This document shows positions 8,763 to 17,332 of a stretch of 64,000 nucleotides of DNA, one piece after another. A program made the translations under genes and the position numbers. The stretch comes from Spirosoma endbachense (GTDB lineage Bacteria > Bacteroidota > Bacteroidia > Cytophagales > Spirosomataceae): positions 3,311,779 through 3,375,778 of the forward strand of contig NZ_CP045997.1 in assembly GCF_010233585.1 (NCBI RefSeq), given 5' to 3'. Positions within the stretch are counted from its first letter, which is position 1. The number at the start of each line of letters is the position of its first letter. The notes below the pieces were generated by a model. The model was given only the letters and a program-made list of their open reading frames with translations. It had not been told where the DNA came from and did no database searches.

Positions 8763-9455
8763 TTATTTCTCATACATTTCTTCCATCACCTTCCGGCCAA
8801 CTTTCCGAGCCGACAGTGGGTTTTGCCCCGTAACCAGGCGCTCATCTACTTCAATATAGGGTAAAAATGGAATGATGCTTTTGCTGTACAGCGCATTTTT
8901 TTGCCGCAATGCATCTTCCAGCAGAAAGGGGACCTGATCATCGAGACGAACTAGCTTTTCTTCCATATTTGAATAGCCGGTTACCTGCCGGTTATCAATC
9001 AGTTGGGAGCCGTCGGAAAGTTTGACGTTTAACAGGCCACTTACTCCATGGCAAACGGCGGCAACCAACCCTCCATTTTCATAAATATGCCGGGTGATGT
9101 TTTGTAAGGTCTGATTATTCGGAAAATCCCACATAGTACCATGACCACCCGTAAAGTATAGGATTTGATAGTCGGCCGGATTTACTTCGTCTAACCGTAA
9201 GGAATTATCGAGTTTATGCCGAAATAGGGGATCGTTATACCACTTTTCGTTAATGGTATCACGTCGGTCAATACTTTTTTCGTCGATTGGCACTCGACCA
9301 CCATTCGGACTTGCGATGTCATAGGGCAATTTGCGGTCAGCAAGTTCATCGTAAAAATGCGTCGCTTCGCTCAACCAAAGTCCAGTTTTATGCGGTTTAC
9401 TTGGGTAGTCTGTATGGTTAGTACAAACGATTAACGCTTTATAAATAGGGTCCAT
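8763..9455 (-). CDS. DJ-1/PfpI superfamily (type 1 glutamine amidotransferase-like) protein
   Basis: A 230-residue cytoplasmic protein. The nucleophile elbow A-A-V-C-H-G (Cys135, His136) and a buried acid in GLWLSEATHFYDEL (Glu30) mark the Hsp31/YajL-like branch of the DJ-1 superfamily. FTGGHGTMWDFP supplies the oxyanion loop. Members act as glyoxalase III-like enzymes or protein-repair proteins under stress; which activity applies here is not readable. It starts at ATG 9455 and stands alone on the minus strand, 158 bases after an iron-sulfur protein gene. Confidence 0.9.
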   Translation of the reverse strand: MDPIYKALIVCTNHTDYPSKPHKTGLWLSEATHFYDELADRKLPYDIASPNGGRVPIDEKSIDRRDTINEKWYNDPLFRHKLDNSLRLDEVNPADYQILYFTGGHGTMWDFPNNQTLQNITRHIYENGGLVAAVCHGVSGLLNVKLSDGSQLIDNRQVTGYSNMEEKLVRLDDQVPFLLEDALRQKNALYSKSIIPFLPYIEVDERLVTGQNPLSARKVGRKVMEEMYEK

Positions 9456-9462
9456 GAGTCAA

Positions 9463-9472
9463 CAGTAGGCAG
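9463..9472. repeat. single CAGTAGGCAG unit
   Basis: A lone copy of the 10-base core found in the hairpins at 7152-7189 and 56490-56555. Here there is no complementary arm, so it cannot fold the same way. It lies just upstream of the DJ-1 start. Confidence 0.5.
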
Positions 9473-9613
9473 GGACAGTCTTCGGCAGAAAGTGAACAGT
9501 TTGCCCTATACAACCGCCCACGGGAGACACGAAGATAAAGGGTTTTCCTGTAATCTGTCCGCTACCAATCAGCTTACTCGCTTCTGTAGCCTCGTGAATG
9601 CGATCCGTTGCGA

Positions 9614-11119
9614 TCAAATCTTCCGCGATGACACTGGCCCAACTTCCAGGTTGAGCACTCCGCGCGGACAGACTGCCGAACAAATGCCGCATCCAACGCA
9701 CGACGACCGCACAATATCCTGCCCACGCTGGGCATAGGCTCGAACGTCAATTCCCATCTCGCAATAAGCCGAACAATTACCGCACGAAATGCATTGCCCG
9801 CCATTGGTGGTAATCCGGAAGCGGGATTTAAACCGCTGAACCAGGCCTAAGTAAGCCGCCAGTGGGCAGCCAAATCGGCACCAGACACGATTACCCATCA
9901 GTGGGTAAAAGCCCGTTCCTACCACGCCCGCAAAAATAGAACCGACATAAAGACCATAGGTTGAGCGGATGCTATAACTATCCAGAAATCCAAGCACAGT
10001 CGACTGTCCGGTAAAGTATGTATAAAGCACCAGTAGTGTCATGACCACTGCAAACACTAAAACACCATGAACGATAACCCGCTCAGCCTTCCAGGCCTTT
10101 AGCGTCTTGTCCGATAAATGCCGATACGGATCGCCGAGCGTTTCCGCTAGTCCCCCGCAACCGCATACCCAGGAACAATACCACCGTTTGCCAAAGAAAT
10201 AGGTCATCACCGGCACCGCTACCAGCGCCAGAACAATACCCCACACGAGCATAAAAATACCCAGCGAACCGGCCTGTAACTTTTCATTTATCTTGTAGTC
10301 GAAGAAGAATGTATAATCGAGTGGCCAGATGTTTTTCAGATCCTGATACGGCTGATTAAGTCGCTGCATGATTTCTGGAATCAGGAACGCAAATGCCGTC
10401 TGGAAAAACATGACCGATAAGGTACGCAATTGCTGGTATCGGCTGTGTCGATAATTAATCAGCATCCGAATCCCCATTACCAGAATCACCAGCGTATATA
10501 AAAACCCATACAGAAACCAGCGGCTGGCAGGACCAGCGTTCAGCGCGCGACTAATTGGGTCTACTAACAACACCCAATTAGTCAGATACTCCGGATAAAA
10601 ATAAAGTGCGATATAAAATCCAATCAGAAAAACACCAACACTAATCCCGATCCACCCCCGATCGGTAGCCGGGTGTCGATACTGTCGATTATTTTGAATT
10701 CCGGGCAACCGTTTAGTCCCGGCCCATGCATACAGTAAACCACCAAGAGTAGCCAGCCCAAAACTCAGCCAAAACCAGATCCAGACGTTACCAGTCGTCA
10801 GCATTCCGAGTGATGCACGTTTCGCTACGTCGAACGTATAATTGTCGTAAATAACCTCACTCCAGGCTTTTTTAGCCCGCATATCGGCATTATACGCATC
10901 AATTGCTCCCCGAAAATCCTTAATAAACGCCCAGTTATTCGAATAGAGTTTATCCTTCATGAAGGCCGTTTGCCTATGTACAACAGCCTTATGTTCTGTT
11001 TTGACAACCTGATCGATAATCGCATCAGTCAGGCGGTATTGGCTTAAGGTTAGCGTAAAAATCCAACAGGCGAACCCAGTAATGAATAGAACAAGGCCGA
11101 GACGATGCAGGGATTTCAT
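9614..11119 (-). CDS. NapH/CcoG-like membrane protein with 4Fe-4S clusters
   Basis: A 501-residue inner-membrane protein starting at ATG 11119; an upstream TTG (11143) is less likely. There are about six to seven membrane helices, first at residues 5-25 and others across 95-400. Cysteine motifs on the cytoplasmic side are RWYCSWVCGCGG and RVWCRFGCP, followed by two ferredoxin clusters, CISCGNCSAYCEMG and CVGCGICSAVCP. This is the layout of NapH/NosR/CcoG-type polyferredoxins, which move electrons between quinol and a periplasmic or cytoplasmic partner. No nitrate or nitrous-oxide reductase genes are nearby, so the partner is unknown. The large periplasmic loop after the first helix (30-95) is atypical for plain NapH. 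Confidence 0.8.
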   Translation of the reverse strand: MKSLHRLGLVLFITGFACWIFTLTLSQYRLTDAIIDQVVKTEHKAVVHRQTAFMKDKLYSNNWAFIKDFRGAIDAYNADMRAKKAWSEVIYDNYTFDVAKRASLGMLTTGNVWIWFWLSFGLATLGGLLYAWAGTKRLPGIQNNRQYRHPATDRGWIGISVGVFLIGFYIALYFYPEYLTNWVLLVDPISRALNAGPASRWFLYGFLYTLVILVMGIRMLINYRHSRYQQLRTLSVMFFQTAFAFLIPEIMQRLNQPYQDLKNIWPLDYTFFFDYKINEKLQAGSLGIFMLVWGIVLALVAVPVMTYFFGKRWYCSWVCGCGGLAETLGDPYRHLSDKTLKAWKAERVIVHGVLVFAVVMTLLVLYTYFTGQSTVLGFLDSYSIRSTYGLYVGSIFAGVVGTGFYPLMGNRVWCRFGCPLAAYLGLVQRFKSRFRITTNGGQCISCGNCSAYCEMGIDVRAYAQRGQDIVRSSCVGCGICSAVCPRGVLNLEVGPVSSRKI

Positions 11120-11285
11120 AATAGAAGTGATTTGGGATAGCAAGGTAAGCCAACCTTTTTATATACGCGATTGATTAGGCGGTAGTTTTTGAAAGGCGAT
11201 TAAACCGAATTGCATTATTCTTGTCTAATCATCGGCTATACTACCGTTTAACAAATTAAAATTTTCCAAAACCAAGAATTAACAC

Positions 11286-11315
11286 ATTGAAAAGTCGGCG
11301 TAATATGTATATTTG
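11286..11315 (+). promoter_or_regulatory. promoter of the 131-residue helical protein gene
   Basis: ATTG (11286-11289) and TATATTTG (11308-11315) fit the Bacteroidota consensus TTG, 17-23 bases, TAnnTTTG, with an 18-base spacer. Transcription would begin near 11322, about 20 bases ahead of the ATG at 11343. It is the best promoter match in the window. Confidence 0.7.
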
Positions 11316-11342
11316 TTCGTAAACCGTATTGTACTAATTGCC

Positions 11343-11738
11343 ATGAAAACTGTCTCTTATGAAGCACTTCAGGCCGAACATGCCTGGATGATTGTTTCTG
11401 ATCAGCTCCAGCAACGCAATAATGTGCTTGCTAAGGGAATTTCACATATGGAACGTAATCCGGCAGAGCTACCAATGGCCAGCCGGTTGATGATCCTGCG
11501 CTACCACCTGAAAATGAGCCTGCGCCAATTAACGCAGGAAGCACGGCAGCAGGCACGTACGTTGCAGGATACAAATCGACTGCATCAACAGTGGCAGCAT
11601 GTTCATCAGTTATTCTTTCTCCTTCGCCAGATCGACGCGGAACTCAACCGCGCCAGTTACGAGAATGATACTCTCCGATCATGGATGGACACGCTCGAAG
11701 GGCGCGTCTACCGTTCGGCGCTGGTACATCTTAACTAA
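11343..11738 (+). CDS. small all-helical hypothetical protein
   Basis: A 131-residue cytoplasmic protein of unknown function. The sequence is rich in Gln, Arg, Leu and Glu and almost free of Gly and Pro, so it should fold as three or four long helices, with coiled-coil character around ARQQARTLQDTNRLHQQWQHVHQLF. I chose ATG 11343 because the promoter at 11286-11315 would leave a TTG start at 11313 untranscribed. It is monogenic, with a perfect palindromic hairpin overlapping its stop codon. Confidence 0.7.
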   Translation: MKTVSYEALQAEHAWMIVSDQLQQRNNVLAKGISHMERNPAELPMASRLMILRYHLKMSLRQLTQEARQQARTLQDTNRLHQQWQHVHQLFFLLRQIDAELNRASYENDTLRSWMDTLEGRVYRSALVHLN

Positions 11739-11775
11739 TGCAATAGGGCACTCAGCTGAGTGCCCTATTGCATTA
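11736..11775. terminator. 40-bp perfect palindrome between convergent genes
   Basis: Arms 11736-11755 and 11756-11775 are exact complements (20 bp) with no spacer, so the tip forms the loop. The left arm begins with the TAA stop of the helical protein. It should stop transcription from both sides, the other being the secreted protein ending at 11799. No T-run beyond the stem. Confidence 0.8.
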
Positions 11776-11798
11776 TCCATTCCGGACTGGTGAGGCTA

Positions 11799-13343
11799 TT
11801 AATGCCCGCGTACCAGGCGGACTTTTTGTACGCTTACAGGGGCGATGCCGGGTTCGCAAACAGCGGGAGCCAGAGGATCTTTGGGCACAACAACTACAGA
11901 ATTACCATTCCCTTTAGGCCCATCGGCACTGGTGGCCAGCCATTCCATTTTTACCCAACCGTTAACATCCGGCCCGTTTGGTGGCGGCCGAAACTCAATC
12001 AGCCCAATGTTAGCATTCAGCCAACCCTGCTTATTACTCAGGTCGATTTCATAGGTATGAACTTGACCATCGTTAATAATCGGGAAATCAATATACTGAT
12101 CCTCAGTTCGATAAAGAGTAGCATCTTCGGGCTTTCTCCACGATAGGCGAAAGGCGTTATTTTGCGTTTGAAAGGCAGCCCGCAGGTATAGTTTAGGATT
12201 ACTGCTACCCTGCCAGAAAACATTCGGCGATTGAATAAGATCACGCTGTTTGTTTGTCAACTGAACAGTTAAATTACCCTGGACAGGCCACCCCGAATCG
12301 ACAGCATTGAAATAATGCCAGCCTTTGCGCGATGTATCGAACCGATAATTTGGGCCTGTTTCTGGTCTTGGTTTATCGTACATATACCGCCGAATGTCGG
12401 TAATATGACCAACGACCATTTCATAATCCCATTCATGCGTAATGTTATGGTCAAAAACAATATACGGTGTATTGGCAATATAAGACGCATCAGCCGTAAA
12501 TTCATCACCAGCCAGATCAGTACCAAAATAGCCTTTTTTCCAATCATACGAATTCTCAGAAAAAAGCCCTACCCCAAAACCCCGGTCATCCGTTGAAGCC
12601 ATCCAGGGTTCTGTCGGGTGAATATCGCCGAAACCAATAGGTGGGCGTATCTGCGTTAGCCCATCGTTTAAAAATGGCTTATTCCCTGTGTAAGCATATA
12701 TATTGTGATAATTGCCATTCAGATAAATACACGGCATTTCCTGCTGACGACCTTCATATTTGGTTTGATCCGATCGAAAGAGCGTCACTTTTGCGTGAAC
12801 TTTCACTACGTTATCTTCTAATCGTATCCAGTGTTCTATATACGATTCACCCAAAACGTCATTGAGGGCAAAATGCCGGGGATGGGTCTTTACATACAAC
12901 AGATTAGCCTCTTTCCGGAAGGCCAGAATGTCTGATGGATTACCATAAACGTCACCCGCCTGAATCGGATTCCAGCCTAATCCAACCCAGTTAGCGTTGG
13001 GTTGCTTGCCTTTCTCGGTATACGGATTAGGACCGCTATACAGGCCAACCTGCACCTGGCGACCAAGGTCAAAATTGTTGACCATGTTCTCCCCATTGGC
13101 AAACGACAGGTAGGTAATAGCTCCCCCATACCGGGAATCTACACCAACCATTATACGGTTATTCTGAATCGTTTGTAAACCGCTAAACGCGGTTACAGCT
13201 GGATCATGTGGTGTGTAAGTACCAATTCGGCCCTTTGTTGGGTTCGGAACCGTCCTCAGTTGAGCGTTTACCGCCCCTACTGTTATCAGCCAGATACTAA
13301 CACAAAGTCGGAAAGAAAAAATAGGCATAAGGGTGCAGGGCAT
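11799..13343 (-). CDS. secreted protein of unknown function, probably carbohydrate-related
   Basis: A 514-residue exported protein: signal peptide ending VGAVNAQ, then beta-rich sequence. Marks are IMVGVDSRYGGAITYLSFANG, NMVNNFDLGRQVQVGLYSGPNPY, LEDNVVKVHAKVTLF and a C-terminal region (about 330-470) that looks like a jelly-roll sugar-binding module. The N-terminal part recalls the mutarotase/lyase-like sandwich of polysaccharide enzymes, and I recall similar sequences in Bacteroidota loci, but no catalytic motif can be named. A second start (ATG 13328) gives a shorter signal peptide and is equally good. The next gene upstream is a DUF6807 protein 81 bases away, possibly co-transcribed. Confidence 0.65.
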   Translation of the reverse strand: MPCTLMPIFSFRLCVSIWLITVGAVNAQLRTVPNPTKGRIGTYTPHDPAVTAFSGLQTIQNNRIMVGVDSRYGGAITYLSFANGENMVNNFDLGRQVQVGLYSGPNPYTEKGKQPNANWVGLGWNPIQAGDVYGNPSDILAFRKEANLLYVKTHPRHFALNDVLGESYIEHWIRLEDNVVKVHAKVTLFRSDQTKYEGRQQEMPCIYLNGNYHNIYAYTGNKPFLNDGLTQIRPPIGFGDIHPTEPWMASTDDRGFGVGLFSENSYDWKKGYFGTDLAGDEFTADASYIANTPYIVFDHNITHEWDYEMVVGHITDIRRYMYDKPRPETGPNYRFDTSRKGWHYFNAVDSGWPVQGNLTVQLTNKQRDLIQSPNVFWQGSSNPKLYLRAAFQTQNNAFRLSWRKPEDATLYRTEDQYIDFPIINDGQVHTYEIDLSNKQGWLNANIGLIEFRPPPNGPDVNGWVKMEWLATSADGPKGNGNSVVVVPKDPLAPAVCEPGIAPVSVQKVRLVRGH

Positions 13344-13424
13344 ACGTACTACTGATTGTATGTACTTGTATGATCCTCAACAATAAATATGCCAAATGCA
13401 CCCTATAGAATAACGCGTTTATGA

Positions 13425-14462
13425 TTAACGGTTAAATGCTGAAATTTGCTCATCAATAAACGTATTGGGCGTATTGCCAGACCGCACCAGCAACCGGTAT
13501 CTGAACGTAACCGATTTACCCGTCGGGAGTGTGTAGTTCAGAGCGGGAGCCTTTCCTTCCGAAAGAACCGAAGGCCCTAACGGATTGGCGGCAAACAAGC
13601 CATATCCTCTGGCATGCCAGTAGGTTGGGTATCCAACATTTTGTGGGTGGTCTAACAACACCAACGATACGGCTTCTCCATTAACTGTTCCGGTCAGATT
13701 TACCCATTTTCCGCGTGTGCCCCAGACCGCATCTCCTTCTATACCCTCGCTGCTATGGTATTTCCCCGTTACACCGGCATTGTCGAGTACGGGTACTTTT
13801 GTCGCTACACCCTGCGCATCCGTGAATACTTCGGGTTTAGTTGATGGTTGTTCGAGTTGGCGGGCCAGGCGAAGCGCAATGAGCCCTTCTTTGTTATCCT
13901 TGAAAACCACCTCCTTATCCACCGCTTTCAAGGTGGTAACGCGATCAATGGTCCGGCTATCAGCGGTTCCCTTAAACTCGTAGGTTGTCGTTTCCTGAAG
14001 CATCACTTTACTGTCTTTATCGAGCCAGTCGGCCGTAACAACCAATTCCGCTTTGTCCTTACCACTTTTCATCGATTTAACCCCCGTATGAACGATGGTT
14101 CCGAATGGGCCTTTGTGTTCAGGGCCAACAGCCGTTGAGTTATTCCAGAAATCATGGCCATTTACATCGCCATAGTTGAACCACATACCAACGTGGTGCG
14201 GATGGTCGATCCGTTCGCCTGGCCGTGGGTCCATTGGCCAGCCTCGCGTAATAAAGTTGCCTCCTGCCGACCGAATCGGATAGAGTACGGGCTTTTTAAG
14301 CACAGTTGGGCCGGGATAAATGTAGGCCGTAAATGGCTTGCCATCTATAGTAACGTCCACTCGCTTTTTGGCTTCGTCGTGGGTCAATTGAATCCGGTTC
14401 GTTTGGGCTTGCGTTAGCGTTGCTGTAGTAGCAAGCAGCAAGGTAAAAAAGAGTTGGCGCAT
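13425..14462 (-). CDS. DUF6807 (PmoA-like) secreted protein
   Basis: A 345-residue protein with a signal peptide (1-19, TLTQAQ). The signature DHPHHVGMWFNYGDVNGHDFWNN and the preceding PIRSAGGNFITRGWPMDPRPGER are typical of DUF6807, a family labelled PmoA because of a weak, probably misleading link to methane oxygenase. Its members occur widely in Bacteroidota and Planctomycetes next to carbohydrate enzymes. The His-rich motif could bind metal or catalyse hydrolysis; this is inference. It precedes the 11799-13343 gene in the same direction. Confidence 0.85.
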   Translation of the reverse strand: MRQLFFTLLLATTATLTQAQTNRIQLTHDEAKKRVDVTIDGKPFTAYIYPGPTVLKKPVLYPIRSAGGNFITRGWPMDPRPGERIDHPHHVGMWFNYGDVNGHDFWNNSTAVGPEHKGPFGTIVHTGVKSMKSGKDKAELVVTADWLDKDSKVMLQETTTYEFKGTADSRTIDRVTTLKAVDKEVVFKDNKEGLIALRLARQLEQPSTKPEVFTDAQGVATKVPVLDNAGVTGKYHSSEGIEGDAVWGTRGKWVNLTGTVNGEAVSLVLLDHPQNVGYPTYWHARGYGLFAANPLGPSVLSEGKAPALNYTLPTGKSVTFRYRLLVRSGNTPNTFIDEQISAFNR

Positions 14463-14639
14463 CGGGTTGTATCGTTTAATCGGTTTAATAAGCCCTATCT
14501 GGATTGGGCCATTGTAAAAAGCCCCGGCCTAAAAAGCCAGGGCCAACGAAATGCTACTGATATACGCGGTCGGGAATTGGAAGAGATTACCGATTGGGTG
14601 ACTTGATCTGGATAGATATCAGTTGTCAAATGCTTATTA

Positions 14640-14734
14640 GGGCTTTGGTTTCGCTTCGAGCCTTGCCACGGTTTATTTGCGAACATTAGTCACCACCGGC
14701 TGCGGTGGCACGGCTCGAAGCGAAACCAAAGCCC
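14640..14734 (-). terminator. long hairpin ending the DUF3857/LEA operon
   Basis: Arms 14640-14668 and 14706-14734 pair over 29 bases with one mismatch. Inside the 37-nt loop a second stem, CCACCG with CGGTGG (693-698 and 703-708 of this kilobase), overlaps the base of the right arm, so two folds compete. It begins seven bases after the stop of the LEA-like gene on the minus strand. Confidence 0.7.
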
Positions 14735-14740
14735 CAACCA

Positions 14741-15358
14741 TTAATTCCCCATCAAAATTTTGTTCGTCACGTCCTGATCAATGGTAATATAACCCGGATA
14801 ATTGACCTGTTTGCCGAGCAAATCTAACGTTGGTTTGATTCTGATGGTCAGTTTTGATGGCTGTGTACCTGAAGCTCCCGACAGATTCTGCACGAGTTGG
14901 GTAAATGCATCGCGGGTTTTAGGGTCGGTCAGAAGTTGGTAGGCATTGGTGTTTAGGCGAACCGGAACACGGGTCCGGCCTCCACCGGGCTGCACTTCAA
15001 TCCGCTGATTCAGGAAACCATTAAACAATTCCTGACCAGCCAGCAGAATTTTATATTCTAACTGATTGATACCGGCCAGTTTATTGGTTGGATTTGTGAT
15101 ATCAAGGTTAATTCGGGCATCCAGCGGGACATTGCGTGTCAGCAGGCCAGTGGCTAAACGCGGAAACTGGGCCGGATTGAGGTCTTCTATCTTTCGCAAT
15201 TGCCGGACATCTATTCCTGCCAGATAAATACTGTCGGCCGACGCAATGGTGTAGCGGCAATCGCCAAGGGTTTTTGCCTGCGAAATCTGCTTGTTCATAC
15301 TACACTGGCTAAACAGTAATGGCAGGGCAACCAGCGCTAAAATAAGTCCTTTTTTCAT
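14741..15358 (-). CDS. LEA/WHy-like lipoprotein
   Basis: A 205-residue lipoprotein: MKKGLILALVALPLLFSQC with a lipobox Cys at 19. The mature part contains NLDITNPTNKLAGINQLEYKILLAGQELFNGFLNQRIEVQPGGGRTRVPVRL, which is the WHy/LEA type 2 beta-sandwich seen in desiccation proteins and in many Bacteroidota lipoproteins. ATG 15358 is preferred over a TTG at 15364. It is the last gene of an operon whose other two members are DUF3857 proteins, with 56 bases between. Confidence 0.8.
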   Translation of the reverse strand: MKKGLILALVALPLLFSQCSMNKQISQAKTLGDCRYTIASADSIYLAGIDVRQLRKIEDLNPAQFPRLATGLLTRNVPLDARINLDITNPTNKLAGINQLEYKILLAGQELFNGFLNQRIEVQPGGGRTRVPVRLNTNAYQLLTDPKTRDAFTQLVQNLSGASGTQPSKLTIRIKPTLDLLGKQVNYPGYITIDQDVTNKILMGN

Positions 15359-15414
15359 GGTCAATTGTTAAATCATTTTACACGTAACGTTCGACAGTAC
15401 GGAAAGGGTTTGGT

Positions 15415-17325
15415 TTAATTACTTTTAACGAACACTAGCTGCGCCCGATCCGCTTTGGCCACCTTTTTACGAAAATCAACCCATTCCGCATAAGCAGTTG
15501 CCGGAAAGCGCCCCCGATGCATAATTACGCGTCGAATATAGACAACGCGGTCACCTTCCATCGACAACTGCGCTGTATATGTCCCAAATTTTGAGTCAAT
15601 TGTCAGTGGGTTTATTCTATACTCCGGCAAATACCCTTTGGGAAGTTGATAGGTAATTGTATCGCTATCAACAAAATCATAGGCAGACCCTAACTCCATT
15701 GGTGTCTTACGGGATTGCGTTAGAGGGGTCGCCGACGAAAGCGATGACATCAGATTAAGGGGTAAAAAAAGGCGCGTACCACTGGCATCCGCCCACCGTC
15801 GAATAGTCAACTCCAGCGTTTCAATGACGGCAGGTACTGCTCCCACCTGCTCGCTATACGCGAACGTGTTTAATTCGAACGCAGGTATGGCAATACGTTT
15901 GATAAGCCAACTGCGCTGATCATCGTGGTTCAGACGATGAAGAATGCTGGCATAATCGTCCTGTTGCAGACCCGTATAGCGCGTTCTCACAGTAGCAGTA
16001 GCATCACCCTGTTCGCTGATTTTAATATCGATCCGTCGCTGCTGAAGGTTATCTGCTGGCTGATAGGCAGGCGTTTTTATCAATCGGCCACCTTCCGGTA
16101 AAATAAGCAGAACATGCCGATTCCCGGTAAAATCGCTGACATATCCAGCTGGATCATGGCTACTTGTACACTCCAGAAAGAGCGTATCCCGTTTATCAGG
16201 CACGCATAAAATAACATGGTTAAACTGAAAACTTGGAAAATCCGACATGGTATCCGGTTCTTTTTCACCCGCTCGCACCAGAGCCGGGTAAGCCGTTACA
16301 CCTGCTGCCTGTAACAATGCCTTAGTATAATTTGTCAATGCCTTGCAATCGCCATAGTTACTAACGGCTACTTTCTCTGCTTCAATAGTTTGCCAACCGC
16401 CTATGCCGAGTTGAACACTCACGTAGCGAGTCTGTTCCTGTAAAAACTGGTAAACCTTGCGTACTTTCCCGACTGTGGTCGTTTCATTTTTTGTCAACTC
16501 GATCACCTGCCGACGCAGGTAATCTGGTATGCGATCACGGCCATCGTTGAGGCTATGATAAAATCGGCTTACATCGCTCCAGTTGGTAATTTTACCCTTA
16601 TATTCCTGTACTTCAAAGTCAGTCGGGGCTGTATAAACGATGGGTAACTGCTCTCGTGCCGGTGGCGACAGCGGTTCAAATTCTACAGCCAGACGATTGG
16701 CCAGTTTCCAAACATACGTTTTGCCTCCGTTTGCAGCCGTTTCTTCGACCACAGGTGTTGGGATATTCACTTCTTTGTAGCGCAACGCAAGTCCTGGCGG
16801 CATATTCACGGTAAACGTCGCCTGTTCAACCGATAGGTGTTCCTGATCCTGGGGTATCCATGTCGGATAAAACATCAGGTTACGCTCGGTACTCTCGATG
16901 ATAAATTCAACCGTGTACGGATAAGTTGGCTGCTTCGGGAAGGAGGCTGCTTTGAGCCGGTTATCGTCGAATAAATTATAGTCTGAATAGGTACTATAAT
17001 CCTCAATATCAGCCTTTTTAAGCTTCCTGATCAACTTCCCCGATGCATCGTATAAAGCCCCTTCCAGGTTGGTTATTTTCGACAATTTATCATAACCGAC
17101 TACCGTTTTGGCATGCTCATCACCCGGTTCATCCAGCACAGTGATAACACTACGCACGCGCTGGGTAGCCTCTCCTGCTGATTTGACGGTAAATGTTGTT
17201 TCGTGCCGACGAACCACACCGTGTGCATTTTCTTTTAGCGCAGCCTCTACTACGCCGGCCTGGTATTCTACCTGGGCACAGACCGTTTGACTAACCAACA
17301 GGGCTAGTAATAGAAGTTTTTTCAT
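15415..17325 (-). CDS. DUF3857 plus transglutaminase-like secreted protein
   Basis: A 636-residue exported protein: signal peptide (1-17), DUF3857 beta-domain (about 40-215) and a transglutaminase-like cysteine-protease fold (about 260-395). The catalytic triad appears intact: Cys327 in NYGDCKALT, His370 in FQFNHVILC, and an Asp near 390 in ECTSSHDPAGY. A DUF3858-like C-terminal beta-domain follows. Such proteins sit in the periplasm or on the surface; peptidase or transglutaminase activity is expected but the substrate is unknown. It lies seven bases downstream of a paralogue, so the two are co-translated. Confidence 0.85.
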   Translation of the reverse strand: MKKLLLLALLVSQTVCAQVEYQAGVVEAALKENAHGVVRRHETTFTVKSAGEATQRVRSVITVLDEPGDEHAKTVVGYDKLSKITNLEGALYDASGKLIRKLKKADIEDYSTYSDYNLFDDNRLKAASFPKQPTYPYTVEFIIESTERNLMFYPTWIPQDQEHLSVEQATFTVNMPPGLALRYKEVNIPTPVVEETAANGGKTYVWKLANRLAVEFEPLSPPAREQLPIVYTAPTDFEVQEYKGKITNWSDVSRFYHSLNDGRDRIPDYLRRQVIELTKNETTTVGKVRKVYQFLQEQTRYVSVQLGIGGWQTIEAEKVAVSNYGDCKALTNYTKALLQAAGVTAYPALVRAGEKEPDTMSDFPSFQFNHVILCVPDKRDTLFLECTSSHDPAGYVSDFTGNRHVLLILPEGGRLIKTPAYQPADNLQQRRIDIKISEQGDATATVRTRYTGLQQDDYASILHRLNHDDQRSWLIKRIAIPAFELNTFAYSEQVGAVPAVIETLELTIRRWADASGTRLFLPLNLMSSLSSATPLTQSRKTPMELGSAYDFVDSDTITYQLPKGYLPEYRINPLTIDSKFGTYTAQLSMEGDRVVYIRRVIMHRGRFPATAYAEWVDFRKKVAKADRAQLVFVKSN

Positions 17326-17332
17326 TTTTTAC

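Noticed and set aside
9459..9804. Possible frameshifted C-terminal extension of the iron-sulfur protein
   Set aside because: Two short frames overlap its end, but the main frame already contains both complete 4Fe-4S motifs and ends a few residues later, which is acceptable for the family. No conserved motif appears in the other frames.
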